Of a stretch of 64,000 nucleotides of DNA, positions 43,648-52,743 are shown piece after piece (the stretch's first letter is position 1; each line of letters begins with the position of its first letter). The DNA lies in contig JAUXSD010000151.1 of the NCBI GenBank assembly GCA_030681525.1, positions 1 to 64,000 of the forward strand, read 5' to 3'. The notes beneath the pieces are model-generated. The model was given only the letters and a program-made list of their open reading frames with translations, was not told the origin of the DNA and ran no database searches. The DNA comes from Solirubrobacteraceae bacterium (GTDB taxonomy: Bacteria > Actinomycetota > Thermoleophilia > Solirubrobacterales > Solirubrobacteraceae). The position numbers were made by a program, and so were the translations under genes.

Positions 43648-44328
43648 CTACCCACCGTCGCCCTGTGTCACGACGACGATGACCGGCGCGTGATCCGACA
43701 GCGGGCCGCGCTCCGGGCGCTCGGGCGTCCCGAGGACGCGAAAGCCGTGGCCGAGGACGTGGTCGACCTTGTGGCCGCCGAGCCGCCGAAATCCGTCCGC
43801 GCTGGGCTGGCGCACGTTGAAGTCGCCGCCCAGCAGCGCCGGCCCGCCGCCCGCCCAGGCGAGCGTCGCCGCCGCCGCGCGGGCGATGTCGGCGCCCGCG
43901 CGCTCGGGCGAGTGCACCTGGGCGTGGAGGTTCGCGCACCACGGGCCGCCGGCGAGCCCGACGCCGTGGCAGACGCGCCGCTCCGGCCAGCGGCGCAGCA
44001 CCACCCTGCGGTGCTCGGAGATCGCGGTGCCCGCCGCGCGGCGCACGAGGATGACGTTCGCGCCGCCGCCGTTTGACTTGATGAGGTCAGGCCAGCGCCG
44101 GGCGATGAAGCGGCGCAGGAGCAGCAGCGAGTTGCGTGAGGTCAGCGCGGTGCGCTCGTCGGCGTCACAGGCGTCCGCGAGCACCGGCCCCCACCACGGC
44201 GGAACCTCCTGCAGCAGCGCGACGTCCCATGCCCAGCCGGCGAGCGCGGCCGCGAACTGCGCCTGCAGATCGCGCCCGGCGGGCGGCTGCGAGCGGCCGT
44301 GAAAGAGGTTCCAGGTCAGCACACGCAT
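43648..44328 (-). CDS. Endonuclease/exonuclease/phosphatase-fold protein
   Basis: 226 aa. The metal site residues are present: Asn in LTWNLFHG, Glu in LLQEVPP, Asp/Asn in GGDFNVRQ and Asp-His in SDHAPVIV. The ATG at 44328 starts the conserved strand MRVLTWN; another ATG lies six codons earlier. Substrate could be a phosphodiester, DNA or a phosphoinositide-like molecule. It diverges from argF. Confidence 0.85.
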   Translation of the reverse strand: MRVLTWNLFHGRSQPPAGRDLQAQFAAALAGWAWDVALLQEVPPWWGPVLADACDADERTALTSRNSLLLLRRFIARRWPDLIKSNGGGANVILVRRAAGTAISEHRRVVLRRWPERRVCHGVGLAGGPWCANLHAQVHSPERAGADIARAAAATLAWAGGGPALLGGDFNVRQPSADGFRRLGGHKVDHVLGHGFRVLGTPERPERGPLSDHAPVIVVVTQGDGG

Positions 44329-44358
44329 TCGCGCTGCAGCCACCATAGACTGCCCGCC

Positions 44359-45231
44359 TTGACGCGCCATCTGCTCACCGGGGAGGAACTCGGCCACGAC
44401 GAGCTGGTCGCGCTGCTCGACCGCGCCGACGCGCTGAAGGCCGCGCCGCTGTCGTCGCGCGCGCTCGAGGGGGCCAGCGTCGCGCTCATCTTCGAGAAGC
44501 ACTCGACGCGCACCCGGCTGTCGTTCGAGGCCGGGATCTTCGAGCTCGGCGGCCAGCCCGTCGTGCTGCGCCGCGACGAGCTGCACCTCTCGCGCGGCGA
44601 GTCGGTCGGCGACACCGCGCGCGTGCTGTCGCGCCACATGGCGGCGATCGGCCTGCGCACCGGCGCCGATGCGCTCATCGAGGAGCTCGCCGAGTTCGCG
44701 ACCGTGCCCGTCTTCAACATGCTCACCGCCGGCCACCACCCCTGCCAGGCGCTGGCCGACCTCATGACGCTGCGCGAGCGCTTCGGCCGCCTGGAGGGCC
44801 TGAAGCTCGCCTACGTCGGCGACGGCAACAACGTCGCGCGCTCGCTGGCGCTGCTCGGCGCGATCGCCGGCGTCGAGGTCGCGATCGCCTCGCCGCCGCA
44901 GTACACGCTGTGCGACGCCCGCGGGGCGACGCTCACGACGGACCCCGGTGAGGCCGTCGCCGGCGCGCACGCCGTCTACGCCGACGTCTGGGTGAGCATG
45001 GGCGACGAGGACACCGCCGACGAGCGCCGCGCGGCCCTGGCGCCCTACCGCATCGACGACGCGCTGCTCGACCGCGCCGCCCCGGATGCGATCGCGCTGC
45101 ACTGCCTGCCGGCCCACCCGGGCGAGGAGATCACCGCGGAGGTGCTCTACGGCCCGCGCCAGCGGATCTGGGATCAGGCCGAGAACCGCCGCCACGCGCA
45201 AAAGGCCCTGCTCGAACTCCTCGTCCGGTAG
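44359..45231 (+). CDS. argF: Ornithine carbamoyltransferase
   Basis: 290 aa. Carbamoyl-phosphate loop KHSTRTRLSFE, the HHPCQALAD block and the ornithine-binding LHCLPAHPGEE are all present. The TTG start is chosen because TAGACT (44346-44351) lies 7 nt upstream and because it begins the conserved TRHLLTGEEL. It converts ornithine and carbamoyl phosphate to citrulline. No other arginine genes are adjacent. Confidence 0.93.
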   Translation: MTRHLLTGEELGHDELVALLDRADALKAAPLSSRALEGASVALIFEKHSTRTRLSFEAGIFELGGQPVVLRRDELHLSRGESVGDTARVLSRHMAAIGLRTGADALIEELAEFATVPVFNMLTAGHHPCQALADLMTLRERFGRLEGLKLAYVGDGNNVARSLALLGAIAGVEVAIASPPQYTLCDARGATLTTDPGEAVAGAHAVYADVWVSMGDEDTADERRAALAPYRIDDALLDRAAPDAIALHCLPAHPGEEITAEVLYGPRQRIWDQAENRRHAQKALLELLVR

Positions 45232-45267
45232 CGTCCCCGGGGAGATCGACCTGGGGAGAGACGTCCG

Positions 45268-45960
45268 ATGGCGCAGCCCAAGAAGCCGGCGTCGTCCGGC
45301 CGCAAGCCGGCGGCCCGCAAGCCCGCAGCGCGCAAGGCGGCGGCGTCCGGCACCGGGGGCAAGCCCGCGTCGGCCGGTCAGGGCGCGCGCGCCAAAAAGC
45401 CCGCCCCGAAGGCGCCGGCGAGCCCGCCGGGCGGCCCGGCCGACGAGCAGCGTGAGGACCAGCTGCTGGCGGCGATCGCGTCCCTGCGCGAGGTGCTCTC
45501 CAAGGGCGTCGTGATCACCGGTGAGCGGCTGCAGGAGACACTCGACGAGACCGTCCGGCGCGGCCGCATGACGCGCCAGGACGCCGAGGAGCTCGTCGGC
45601 AACCTCGTCGAGATCGGCCGGCGCCAGACGCAGGACGCGCTGGCCGAGGTCGAGGGCCTCATCGGCCGCTCGGCGACGCAGACGCGCCGCATGACGCGCT
45701 CGCGCGCGAAGAGCGTCGGCGCGGTGGCCCGCCGCGCGCCGGGCACCGATCGCGCGCTGCGCACCGTCGACCGCGTGCGCCGCGCCGCGGGACTCGGGCA
45801 GTCGTTTCCGGTCATCGGCTACGAGGACCTGACCACCGCGCAGGTCAAGGAGCGACTGGCCGACCTCAGCGACGCCGAGCTGCGCAAGGTGCGCGACCAC
45901 GAACGCCGCAATGCCAACCGCAAGTCGGTGCTGGCGGCGATCGAGAAGCGGCTGGCGTAG
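45268..45960 (+). CDS. Basic Ala/Lys-rich protein, phasin-like
   Basis: 230 aa. Residues 1-55 are Lys/Ala/Pro-rich like histone-like or PhaF tails. A helical middle with heptads (LQETLDETVRRGRMTRQDAE) resembles phasin-type coiled coils, and a C-terminal helical domain begins FPVIGYEDLTTAQVKERL. It may bind DNA or polymer granules; no polyhydroxyalkanoate genes are nearby, so function is open. ATG with GGGGAGAG upstream. Confidence 0.7.
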   Translation: MAQPKKPASSGRKPAARKPAARKAAASGTGGKPASAGQGARAKKPAPKAPASPPGGPADEQREDQLLAAIASLREVLSKGVVITGERLQETLDETVRRGRMTRQDAEELVGNLVEIGRRQTQDALAEVEGLIGRSATQTRRMTRSRAKSVGAVARRAPGTDRALRTVDRVRRAAGLGQSFPVIGYEDLTTAQVKERLADLSDAELRKVRDHERRNANRKSVLAAIEKRLA

Positions 45961-45994
45961 CCGGCCGGAGGGCGCCACCTATCCTGGGTGGCCC

Positions 45995-47347
45995 ATGGAA
46001 GCCTCCACCTTCACCCGCCCCGAGAAGGGCGCGCAGATCGACCTGCGCATCGACGCGCTCGCCTACGGCGGCAACGGCATCGCCCGGATGGAGGGCTACG
46101 TGGTCTTCGTCTCCGGCGCCATCCCCGGCGACCTCGTGCGCGCGGTCGTCACGAAGCGCAAGCGGGCCTACGCGGAGGCGCGCACGATCGAGGTGCTCCA
46201 GGCCGGCCCGGAGCGGATCGCGCCGCGCGCCGACCATCCCGGCGCGCCGTGGCAGGTGCTGCCCTACGAGCGCCAGCTCGCCGTCAAGCAGGAACAGGTC
46301 GCCGACGCGCTGACGCGGATCGGCCGGCTGGAGGGCTTCCAGCTCGACGACATCGTTCCCGCCGTCGAGCAGTGGCGCTATCGCAACAAGCTCGAGTACT
46401 CGTTCGGCACGGCCGACGACGGCACGCTGATCTGCGGCTTCCACGCGCCCGGCTCCTGGCACGACATCGTGCCGGTCGCCGACTGCCTGCTGGCGTCGGA
46501 GCGCTCCAACCTCGCCCGCGAGCAGGTCCTCGCGTGGTGTCGCGACCACGGCCTGCCGGCGTTCGACCGGCGCACGCACACGGGCCTGCTGCGCAACCTC
46601 GTCGTGCGCGAGGGCCGGCGCACCGGTCAGCTGCAGGTGCGCCTCGTCACCGGTCCCGGCGACATCGACGGGCCGAGCCTCGCGGCGGCGGTCGACTGCG
46701 ACGGCCTGTCGTGGACGACGACCGACGCGCTCGCCGAGACGACGGTCGGCGGCGAGACGATCAAGCTCGCCGGCAACCGCACGCTCGAGGAGGAGCTATG
46801 CGGGCTGAGCTTCTCGATCGCGCCCAACGCGTTCTTTCAGACGAACACCGAGATGGCCGAGCAGCTCTACGGGATCGCCGGCGATCTGGCCGACCTGAAG
46901 GGCTGGGAGCGCGTGTACGACCTGTACTGCGGGATCGGCACGGTCGGCCTGAGCCTGGCGGCGCGGGCCGGGGAGGTGTGGGGCCTGGAGATCGTCGAGC
47001 AGGCGGTCGCCAACGCGATCTCCAACGCCAAGCGCAACGGGATCAACAACGCGAAGTTCTTCGCCGGCGACGTGCGCCTGGCGCTGCGCGAGCTCGTCGA
47101 CGAGGCCAGCCGCCCCGACGTCTGCGTCATCGACCCGCCGCGCGCCGGGCTGTCGCAGAAGGTCGTGCGGCGCGTCATCGAGGCCGCCCCGCGGCGGATC
47201 GTCTACATCTCGTGCAACCCGACGACGCTCGCGCCCAACGCGGCGCAACTCGTCGAGGCCGGCTACGCGCTGCGGCGCGTCGTGCCGGTCGACATGTTCC
47301 CGCAGACGCCGCACATCGAGTGCGTGGCGCTGCTCGATAGGGCCTGA
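45995..47347 (+). CDS. TRAM-domain RNA uracil-C5 methyltransferase, Fe-S cysteines absent
   Basis: 450 aa. N-terminal TRAM domain (IDALAYGGNGIARMEGYVVF), then a SAM methyltransferase with YDLYCGIGTVGLSLA, VCVIDPPRAGL and catalytic Cys in VYISCNPTTLA. RlmD-type enzymes carry four cysteines for a 4Fe-4S cluster after the TRAM domain; here that stretch reads PRADHPGAPWQVLPYERQL with none. TATCCT (45980-45985) lies 9 nt before the ATG. Probably modifies rRNA or tRNA. Confidence 0.9.
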   Translation: MEASTFTRPEKGAQIDLRIDALAYGGNGIARMEGYVVFVSGAIPGDLVRAVVTKRKRAYAEARTIEVLQAGPERIAPRADHPGAPWQVLPYERQLAVKQEQVADALTRIGRLEGFQLDDIVPAVEQWRYRNKLEYSFGTADDGTLICGFHAPGSWHDIVPVADCLLASERSNLAREQVLAWCRDHGLPAFDRRTHTGLLRNLVVREGRRTGQLQVRLVTGPGDIDGPSLAAAVDCDGLSWTTTDALAETTVGGETIKLAGNRTLEEELCGLSFSIAPNAFFQTNTEMAEQLYGIAGDLADLKGWERVYDLYCGIGTVGLSLAARAGEVWGLEIVEQAVANAISNAKRNGINNAKFFAGDVRLALRELVDEASRPDVCVIDPPRAGLSQKVVRRVIEAAPRRIVYISCNPTTLAPNAAQLVEAGYALRRVVPVDMFPQTPHIECVALLDRA

Positions 47348-47356
47348 GGTTTCGAG

Positions 47357-47387
47357 GCGCGGGTACCAAAGAGGTACCAACCCGCGC
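47357..47387. terminator. Probable terminator hairpin after the RNA methyltransferase
   Basis: GCGCGGGT (47357-47364) pairs with ACCCGCGC (47380-47387), enclosing two GGTACC palindromes (47362 and 47373). It starts 9 nt after the stop codon and is followed by TATT on the plus strand. It could serve both strands. Confidence 0.55.
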
Positions 47388-47581
47388 TATTCGGGCAGAG
47401 CCGGGCCACCCTCGAGTTCCAACGCATCCGCGAGATCCTCAAGTGCCTTGTCACTGAGCGGGAAGGCGTCGAGCACCAGTTGTTCTCCGTCGGGAGCTGC
47501 TCGGAGCGCGGCAGCGAGCGAGTCATCCTTCTCCCACGGCCAGGTGGGGCGGCCGTACCGCCGGTAGTCATGTATCCCAGC
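47387..47581 (-). pseudogene. Start-less protein-coding remnant
   Basis: A 64-codon open frame with protein-like composition (for example RRYGRPTWPWEKDDSLAAAL and LSDKALEDLADALELEGG) ends at a TAG in the terminator. An in-frame stop lies immediately upstream and no start codon precedes the conserved-looking part, so it looks like the 3' remnant of a disrupted gene. The neighbouring frame upstream (AQRDAIAQASLSRLGY) also looks protein-like, suggesting a frameshift. I do not recognise the family. Confidence 0.4.
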
Positions 47582-47666
47582 CTAGAAAGGCTCGCCTGCG
47601 CGATGGCATCCCGTTGAGCCGCCGTGCCTCGCAACGCCACCAAGCGTGGTACCCGTCGAGTCAGAA

Positions 47667-47701
47667 CCGCGCGGGTACCGCTTTGGGTACCGACCGCGCG
47701 G
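47667..47701. repeat. GGTACC hairpin, second copy
   Basis: CCGCGCGG, GGTACC, a six-base loop, GGTACC and CCGCGCGG form a hairpin much like the one at 47357-47387, in inverse orientation (the loop reads AAAG on one strand, CTTT on the other). A further GGTACC is at 47648. The pair brackets the remnant ORF. The remaining intergenic bases up to 47783 show nothing else I can name. Confidence 0.45.
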
Positions 47702-47783
47702 ATCAGACGGAAGCGAGCGACCGCAAGGCGCGGCGTTGGGCGTCCCTCCAGAGGTCCATCGACTGCGTGGCGCTGCTGAGGCT

Positions 47784-48275
47784 TCAGCCCTCCTCGCGGG
47801 CCGTGAGGACGGCGATGTCGCGCAGATCCGCCGGACGTCCGCTTGCCCGCTTCATCGCGATGACGTCGTCGAGGCCGGCGATCGCGAGCGCGATGCCGTT
47901 GAGCTCGACGACCAGCGCGCGCGATCGCAGCTCGGCGTAGGCCGGAGCTCCCAGCACGTCGCGCAGGACGTGCAGCTCGCCGTGCCGGGTTGTCAGCGGC
48001 GGCACGATCGCTGCCGTGGCGAGCTGCTCGACGGTCGGCGTGGCAGCGCCCGGGATGTCCCGGGGACGGGCTTCGAGCTCGACGAGCGCGGCGTGCAGGC
48101 GGGTCAGGTTCTCGAAATCGGGCGCTGGGATCACGTCGAGATCCTTCGTGGTGCGGCGGTGGCCGTGAACCTGGACGGCCACACCGCCGACGATCGTGTA
48201 GTCGACGCCGTGCCGGTGCAGCGTCGCCAGCAGCTCGTTGAGGTCGAGCGCGGCGGAGGGTGGTCCCTCGCTCAT
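47784..48275 (-). CDS. Nucleotidyltransferase-fold protein (AbiEii/MNT-like) of an XRE pair
   Basis: 163 aa. The nucleotidyltransferase motif reads YTIVGGVAVQVHGHRRTTKD followed by LDVI, giving the GG and DxD elements. The ATG at 48275 overlaps the stop of the XRE gene (ATGA). Such proteins act as toxins that modify tRNA or as antitoxins that AMPylate partners; direction here is unknown. The C-terminal region (IAGLDDVIAMKRASGRPADL) fits the family. Confidence 0.8.
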   Translation of the reverse strand: MSEGPPSAALDLNELLATLHRHGVDYTIVGGVAVQVHGHRRTTKDLDVIPAPDFENLTRLHAALVELEARPRDIPGAATPTVEQLATAAIVPPLTTRHGELHVLRDVLGAPAYAELRSRALVVELNGIALAIAGLDDVIAMKRASGRPADLRDIAVLTAREEG

Positions 48276-48610
48276 CTCGACCGAGAAGCCTTCGCGTGGG
48301 CGGCGATCTCGAGCTGGGTGGCGAAGAGGTTCCACGAAGCCGATTCGGCGAGGCGCTGCTCCGGCGTCAGCCGTCGCGCGTACGCCAGGTCCGCAGGATC
48401 GAGATCGTGTGGCAGCGGTGCTGTGTCGAGCGCCGGATGCTCCCCGAGCACGAGCAGCAGCTGCGTGAAGCGCTCGAAGCTCGGTGCCTCGAGCCCGGAC
48501 TCAATTCGGCTGATCGCCGCCTGGGTCGTGCCGGCACGGCGCGCGAGCGAGCGCTGGCTGACGCCATGGCGCTGGCGCACCCGTCGCACGTGCTCCCCGA
48601 CGACCGACAT
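48272..48610 (-). CDS. XRE-family HTH protein of a toxin-antitoxin-like pair
   Basis: 112 aa. Residues 5-60 form a lambda-repressor HTH (GVSQRSLARRAGTTQAAISR). The C-terminal half (ARRLTPEQRLAESASWNLF) is a helical extension that may contact the partner. TAGGCT lies 6 nt before the ATG (plus-strand 48617-48622), a leaderless promoter overlapped by an imperfect palindrome, fitting autoregulation. Confidence 0.85.
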   Translation of the reverse strand: MSVVGEHVRRVRQRHGVSQRSLARRAGTTQAAISRIESGLEAPSFERFTQLLLVLGEHPALDTAPLPHDLDPADLAYARRLTPEQRLAESASWNLFATQLEIAAHAKASRSR

Positions 48611-48616
48611 GAGGAA

Positions 48617-48637
48617 AGCCTATACCGCATCCGATAT
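48617..48637 (-). promoter_or_regulatory. Promoter/operator of the XRE pair
   Basis: The minus-strand -10 TAGGCT (plus 48617-48622) abuts an imperfect palindrome with half-sites ATACCG (48622-48627) and CGATAT (48632-48637). Likely binding site for the XRE protein. Confidence 0.4.
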
Positions 48638-48652
48638 GGCGCTGCCCGTCGG

Positions 48653-49339
48653 CTAACGCCCGCGCAACGCGCGCAGCTCCGCGCGTAGCTGGGTGACCTC
48701 GGCCTCCAGGCGCGCGACGCGCTCGGCCAGCGGCAGCTCCGGCGCCGCAGCGACCTCCGGCGCGGCGGGCATCGGCCGGCCGGGCGCCCGGACGACCGGC
48801 CCCGGCGCGGCCGCCGGCGGCGCGTACACCGGCGCGGCCGCGGGCTCGGGCGCATCGTCGTCGGACAGGCGGTGCGCGTAGCGCTCCTCCTTCTGCCCCG
48901 GCCGGCGCGGCAGCTGCTCGACGAGATCGCGCTCGATGAGGCGCTCGAGCGTCGTGTGGACGGCGGCGAGGTCGGCGAACGGGTGCAGCCGGTCGCAGCG
49001 CGCCTTCAGCTCACCCGGCGTCTGCGCGCCGCGCAGCATGAGGACGCAGAGCACGGCGAGCTCGTCGGGCGCCCGTGTGAGCGTCTCGTCGAGCAAATGG
49101 CGGTACTTCGACGTGCGGCTGCCGGCGCCGCTGGAGAGGCGAGCGAAGCGCCGGCGGTGCAGGCGGGTGACCGCCTCGCGGATCGTCGTCTCGTCGTAGG
49201 CGACGACCGGGTCGCGGTTCGTCGACTGGTTGCACGCCGCGCGCAGCGCGTTGAGCGTGAGGGGATACGTGTCGGGCGTCGTGCGCTGCTTCTCGATCAG
49301 GCAGCCCAGGACGCGGACCTCGGCCGCGGTGAGGTCCAC
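48653..49339 (-). CDS. YceH-family (DUF480) protein
   Basis: 228 aa. Two winged-helix-like halves: VRVLGCLIEKQRTTPDTYP and LNALRAACNQSTNRDPVV match the family start, and LRGAQTPGELKARCDRLH the second half. The Pro/Ala linker after residue 165 and a C-terminal coiled coil (AERVARLEAEVTQLRAEL) are typical. Function of the family is not established. The GTG at 49339 overlaps the M48 stop (TAGTG), so it is coupled to the peptidase gene. Confidence 0.9.
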   Translation of the reverse strand: MDLTAAEVRVLGCLIEKQRTTPDTYPLTLNALRAACNQSTNRDPVVAYDETTIREAVTRLHRRRFARLSSGAGSRTSKYRHLLDETLTRAPDELAVLCVLMLRGAQTPGELKARCDRLHPFADLAAVHTTLERLIERDLVEQLPRRPGQKEERYAHRLSDDDAPEPAAAPVYAPPAAAPGPVVRAPGRPMPAAPEVAAAPELPLAERVARLEAEVTQLRAELRALRGR

Positions 49340-50352
49340 TACTCGCCGGGAGATCCGCCCTTGGGCGGCTTGTCCTCGTCGCCGTACTTCCTCAGCCAGT
49401 CCGAGAACTGCTTGCCGGCCGTGTTGACGTGCTCGCCGGTCTCGCGGAAGAGGTCGCGGAAGCGCTCGGAGTAGTGCGCGGCGGCGGCGGAGGCCTCCTC
49501 GCGGGCGGGCCGCTCCTGGCCGCGCCGGACGTACTCGCCGCTGACGATGCGGTCGTACTCGCCGTCGCGCACCCAGGCGAGCAGCTCGTGGACGCGCTTG
49601 ACCGGCAGCGAGTGCGTCTGGCGCAGGTCGGTCAGCAGGCGCTGCAGGCGATCCAGGCCCTCGCCGGTCTCCGTGTACTCCATTGCCTGGCGCATGAACG
49701 CGTCGAGGTTGAGGTCGTCGGCCTTCGCGCCGCCGGTCATCGTCATGAGCATCTTGCACACGGCGCGCGGGTCGCGGGTGACGATCGCCGCCGCCCGGTC
49801 GCACGTCAGCTCCGTCGCGCGCGACCATTCCAGCAGCGCGTGCTGGACGGCCAGCAGCGGCATGCCGGCGACCAGCGGCAGGCGCTGGCTGCCGAGCTTG
49901 AGCAGGATCTGCAGCGCGGTGCGGTAGAGCACATGGTCGGACAGGATGTGGCCGACCTCGTGCGCGATGACCGCCTCGAGCTGCTCGGCGTCGAGCAGCT
50001 CGACGGTGCCGCTGTTGAGCACGAGGATCGGCTTGCCGGCCCCGACCGCCATCGCGTTGGCGATCGGCTCCGCGGTCAGGTAGAGGTCGTACTCCTCGGG
50101 CATGTCCAGGACGCTGAGCACATGCTGGTAGCGCGTCCAGATCTCCGGCAGCTGGTCGGTGCCGAGCCGCACGGAGGCGCCGAGGTAGGTCTGGCGCAGC
50201 GCCCGCTCGTAGCCGAACTCGATGAGCTTGCGCACGACGTAGTCGAGCATCGGGATCGACCCGAGCGCGGCCGTCGCGGCACGGTCGGCGGGATGCTCGT
50301 AGGCCTTCGGGGAGATGCCGGGCAGCCGGTAGGCCTCGGCGGGCGTCGACAC
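49339..50352 (-). CDS. M48-family metallopeptidase
   Basis: 337 aa. Zinc site AVIAHEVGHILSDH with third ligand Glu in SRATELTCDRAA. There is no obvious signal peptide, and hydrophobic segments are weak, so it may be cytoplasmic or peripherally membrane-bound. The GTG at 50352 is supported by TAAGCT 7 nt upstream (plus-strand 50360-50365). It is the first gene before YceH. Substrate unknown. Confidence 0.9.
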   Translation of the reverse strand: MSTPAEAYRLPGISPKAYEHPADRAATAALGSIPMLDYVVRKLIEFGYERALRQTYLGASVRLGTDQLPEIWTRYQHVLSVLDMPEEYDLYLTAEPIANAMAVGAGKPILVLNSGTVELLDAEQLEAVIAHEVGHILSDHVLYRTALQILLKLGSQRLPLVAGMPLLAVQHALLEWSRATELTCDRAAAIVTRDPRAVCKMLMTMTGGAKADDLNLDAFMRQAMEYTETGEGLDRLQRLLTDLRQTHSLPVKRVHELLAWVRDGEYDRIVSGEYVRRGQERPAREEASAAAAHYSERFRDLFRETGEHVNTAGKQFSDWLRKYGDEDKPPKGGSPGE

Positions 50353-50359
50353 GTCAGTG

Positions 50360-50400
50360 AGCTTAGCCTGAATCCACCCGAGGATCGGTGGATTCGGGCT
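50360..50400 (-). promoter_or_regulatory. Core promoter and 36-bp inverted repeat of the M48 gene
   Basis: Arms 50365-50378 and 50387-50400 (core GAATCCACC and GGTGGATTC) match over 14 bp with one mismatch and an 8-bp spacer. The first arm abuts the minus-strand -10 box TAAGCT at 50360-50365, so the repeat covers the -35 and spacer region. This is a strong candidate operator. Confidence 0.55.
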
Positions 50401-50795
50401 TAGTTGACGCCATGGCCCGACGGGACGAGTTGCGCGGCGGGGGTGCGTGAGCAGGCCGTGAGCGTGGGTGCGCTTCGCGCTGTGGCGTTGGTGCGACCGC
50501 GTGGTCGAACGGCAGCTCTGAGGGGGTGAGTCTGGGTGGCTGTCGGCCTTCGTGCCGGGGCCGGCGGTCGGTGGGGGTGGCGGATGAGCCTCGGCCCGCG
50601 AGGGTTGTTCGCCAAACCCCTGTTCGCGCGTCCGGCTCCGGCCCGACCGTGGCACCTTTGGGGCGCCATTCGCCCCAAACTCGCCAACCGCCGGCCCCGG
50701 CCCGTCCGCTGACCGACGTCGCCGACTCCGGCCTTGGCTGCCCGAGTCTTCGGCTCCCCGCTGGGCTGAGGGCCGCGTCACTAGACTCGGCGGCG
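50401..50795. other. Intergenic region between divergent genes
   Basis: About 395 bp with no gene I can support. Codon use in the open frames here is erratic. The only signal is TAGACT at 50782-50787, 8 nt before the oxidoreductase start, fitting a leaderless -10 box. Confidence 0.5.
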
Positions 50796-51737
<942 letters not shown>

Positions 51738-51761
51738 GATCCGGCGCGGCCGGAGGTGCAC

Positions 51762-52004
51762 GTGCGCAGTGGAGCGTGTCCGAAGTGCGGTCGGACGGAG
51801 ATCCTGGACGGCGTCCGCGTGAAGGTGCCCTCCGCGGGAAGTGTCGATGACGTGCGCGTCGTGGTCGCACCCACGAGCGGCATGCTGCGTCAGCAGACCG
51901 GCAGCGATCTGCGGGCATGGATCTGCGCAGGCTGCGGGTTCACCGAGTTGTACGCGAGCGACCCGGGCCTGCTCGCGGATCGCTGGCGGGCGGGAGAACG
52001 CTAG
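51762..52004 (+). CDS. Small zinc-ribbon protein
   Basis: 80 aa. CPKCGRTE near the N-terminus and CAGCGFTE near residue 55 make a two-knuckle zinc ribbon. The second GTG (51762) is chosen because GGAGG lies five bases upstream. It follows the oxidoreductase by 24 nt and may share its transcript. Function unknown. Confidence 0.72.
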   Translation: MRSGACPKCGRTEILDGVRVKVPSAGSVDDVRVVVAPTSGMLRQQTGSDLRAWICAGCGFTELYASDPGLLADRWRAGER

Positions 52005-52053
52005 GGGGCTTGACGGGATGGGCCGTCGTGGTTCACCCCCGCGGGCGTGGCCG

Positions 52054-52743
52054 TCAGCCGGAAGGCAGTGAGTCGTCGGTCCAGGCGATCTGCCCGGTCA
52101 CCAACGCGATCGCCACCGCATGTGCTCGCGTGTGGGCCCCGAGCTTGGCCATGGCGTTCTGGATGTGGCTCTTGATCGTCTCGGGGGACAGATACAGACT
52201 CTCGGCCATGTCGCCGCTCTGGCCGCCGGCCGCCGCCAGCGTCATGATCTCGCGCTCGCGCTTGCTGAGCGGCAACCGTCCATCGCGTGCGGCCATGAGC
52301 GCTCGCCACTCGCCCACGCGCGTCGAGGTGGCCGCCTGCTCGGCGGAGCCCTCGTCGGCCGGGATGAACAGCGCCAGGTGCCGCCGCGGAAGCACGTTGG
52401 CGATAGCGCCGAACTCGACCGGAAACGGCTCGTGACCCGGCACGTACAGCTCATAGCGCCCGCCCGCCTCCCCCCTGGCCAGGAACTCGACCCATTGCTG
52501 CTTGAGCCGAGGACGCTCGCTCAAGGGTGTGAAGTCATCCATCGTGTGCCACGACACCGCCTCCTGGGCGAGCCCCAACAGCTCGCAGGCAGCCTCGTTG
52601 CCCGCCACCCAGCGACGGTGGTCGTCGGCGATCAGCATGGGATGCCGTGACCGGGCGAACGCCGCCCGCAGGCGTGCCGCCACCTGCAGATCGAACTCTT
52701 CGTCGAACGGCTCGGCCTCTGGCGCGGCGTCGGGCCTGTCCAT
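52054..52743 (-). CDS. PAS-LuxR transcriptional regulator
   Basis: 229 aa. A PAS domain (residues 25-130; ADDHRRWVAGNEAACELLG) and a C-terminal LuxR HTH (LSKREREIMTLAAAGGQS, then LYLSPETIKSHIQNAMAKLG). The ATG at 52743 starts after a disordered stretch; a longer GTG-initiated form is possible. It is divergent from the LPFTG surface operon across 481 bp and may control it, which is inference from position. Confidence 0.88.
   Translation of the reverse strand: MDRPDAAPEAEPFDEEFDLQVAARLRAAFARSRHPMLIADDHRRWVAGNEAACELLGLAQEAVSWHTMDDFTPLSERPRLKQQWVEFLARGEAGGRYELYVPGHEPFPVEFGAIANVLPRRHLALFIPADEGSAEQAATSTRVGEWRALMAARDGRLPLSKREREIMTLAAAGGQSGDMAESLYLSPETIKSHIQNAMAKLGAHTRAHAVAIALVTGQIAWTDDSLPSG

Noticed and set aside
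47646-48656. 336-codon plus-strand frame across the nucleotidyltransferase/XRE pair
   Set aside because: It runs antisense to two overlapping genes with clear motifs and has no protein-like core.
50401-50795. N-terminal extension of the quinone oxidoreductase into the intergenic region
   Set aside because: The extension is Arg/Pro/Ser-rich without fold, while the ATG at 50796 begins the GroES-like domain and has a -10 box at leaderless spacing.
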